The translations under genes were made by a program, and so were the position numbers. From Streptomyces sp. NBC_01260 (GTDB lineage: Bacteria; Actinomycetota; Actinomycetes; Streptomycetales; Streptomycetaceae), in contig NZ_CP108464.1 of the NCBI RefSeq assembly GCF_036226405.1, positions 4,030,001-4,094,000 on the forward strand: a stretch of DNA of 64,000 nt. The letters run 5' to 3'. Under the pieces are notes generated by a model, which was not told the origin of the DNA, made no database searches, and saw only the letters and a list, made by a program, of their open reading frames with translations. Below are positions 63,258 to 64,000 of the stretch, piece by piece (the first letter of the stretch is position 1; the number at the start of each line of letters is the position of its first letter).

Positions 63258-63332
63258 GGTGGGGTGAGAGTCGTTGAACCGACCCCAGTAGGCGTGGACA
63301 GTAGGCAGTCTGCAGAGACGAGGAAGAAACCC

Positions 63333-64000
63333 GTGAGCGACGTGCGTAATGTGATCATCATCGGCTCCGGCCCCGCGGGCTACACAGCCGCCCTCTACAC
63401 CGCGCGCGCCTCGCTGAAGCCGCTGGTCTTCGAGGGTGCCGTCACCGCCGGTGGCGCGCTGATGAACACGACCGACGTGGAGAACTTCCCCGGATTCCAG
63501 GACGGAATCATGGGCCCGGAGCTCATGGACAACATGCGCGCCCAGGCCGAGCGCTTCGGTGCCGAGCTCATCCCGGACGACGTGGTCTCCGTCGACCTCA
63601 CCGGTGACATCAAGACCGTCACCGACACCGCGGGTACGGTGCACCGCGCCAAGGCCGTCATCGTCACCACCGGCTCGCAGCACCGCAAGCTCGGTCTGCC
63701 CAACGAGGACGCCCTCTCCGGACGCGGCGTCTCCTGGTGTGCGACCTGTGACGGGTTCTTCTTCAAGGACCAGGACATTGCCGTGGTCGGCGGCGGCGAC
63801 ACCGCGATGGAGGAGGCAACGTTCCTCTCCCGCTTCGCCAAGTCGGTCACCATCGTCCACCGCCGCGACTCGCTGCGTGCCTCCAAGGCCATGCAGGACC
63901 GCGCCTTCGCGGACCCGAAGATCAAGTTCGCCTGGGACAGCGAGGTAGCCGGGGTCCACGGCGAGCAGAAGCTCTCCGGTCTGACCCTGCGCAACACCAA
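63333..64000 (+). CDS. trxB: Thioredoxin reductase (5' part; runs off the window)
   Basis: NADPH-dependent flavoenzyme that reduces thioredoxin. The first 222 codons are present, with FAD motif [17 protein letters not shown], the redox pair CATC (residues 136-139, in [12 protein letters not shown]) and the NADPH motif [19 protein letters not shown] precedes the GTG start at 63333. Transcribed from the SigR-type promoter just upstream; trxA is expected next, beyond the window. Confidence 0.97.
   Translation, partial: MSDVRNVIIIGSGPAGYTAALYTARASLKPLVFEGAVTAGGALMNTTDVENFPGFQDGIMGPELMDNMRAQAERFGAELIPDDVVSVDLTGDIKTVTDTAGTVHRAKAVIVTTGSQHRKLGLPNEDALSGRGVSWCATCDGFFFKDQDIAVVGGGDTAMEEATFLSRFAKSVTIVHRRDSLRASKAMQDRAFADPKIKFAWDSEVAGVHGEQKLSGLTLRNT

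Overview
This window is a piece of a Streptomyces chromosome core region, close to the replication origin. The evidence is third-codon-position G/C throughout, the sporulation pair ssgA/ssgR, a perfect Streptomyces-type Rex operator, a SigR-type promoter in front of trxB, and eight copies of the ParB-binding site parS (GTTTCACGTGAAAC). The gene order cydABDC - hisC - thiC - ssgA/ssgR - dnaB - rplI/rpsR/ssb/rpsF - ino1 - cca - murJ - sigM - trxB matches the conserved left side of the Streptomyces oriC region. By that synteny, trxA-parB-parA-dnaA/oriC should lie just beyond the right edge.

Layout. (1) 1-9.2 kb, minus strand: a GAF sensor kinase (cut by the window edge), a fused CydDC exporter, cytochrome bd oxidase cydB and cydA with a Rex operator upstream, then a HisC-type aminotransferase. 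(2) 9.6-20.3 kb: LacI-type regulator, PPP-type phosphatase, a two-TM protein, thiC with its TPP riboswitch, a YibE/F membrane protein, ssgA and ssgR, small membrane and cupin proteins, and a cystathionine lyase-type enzyme. (3) 20.5-36.0 kb is the accessory-looking part: LysR, Nudix, two GNATs, an MFS/GlcG-like operon divergent from a MarR regulator, an AlkZ-like protein, a serine hydrolase, a broken SDR gene, a dienelactone-hydrolase-like protein lacking the usual Cys nucleophile, an acyl-CoA-dehydrogenase-like flavoprotein divergent from a TetR regulator, a PIG-L deacetylase and a two-component system. (4) 36.1-42.1 kb: replication and ribosome genes (dnaB and a small downstream gene, a MATE transporter, then the rpsF-ssb-rpsR-rplI operon). 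(5) 42.3-64 kb: cell envelope and stress genes (femX with an alanine-racemase-like partner, a GT87-like membrane glycosyltransferase, a class A PBP, PadR with ino1, an MFS protein, cca, a DUF6049-type protein, murJ with a separate pseudokinase, sigM with its anti-sigma, and the start of trxB).

How the parts fit. Respiration at low oxygen (cyd genes under Rex) and thiol stress (trxB under SigR) have recognisable operators. The femX, PBP, murJ and pseudokinase genes form a peptidoglycan-building cluster. The eight parS sites mark a ParB-loading region; three of them are the centres of much longer palindromes placed after genes, where they may also end transcription. A cluster of DnaA boxes fills the dnaB/MATE intergenic region. 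I found no rRNA or tRNA gene, CRISPR array, insertion sequence, prophage or biosynthetic cluster. Most of the window is ordinary core genome. The most notable non-coding signals are the parS palindromes, the DnaA-box cluster, and a 30-codon reading frame with an excellent ribosome binding site just upstream of a two-component system.
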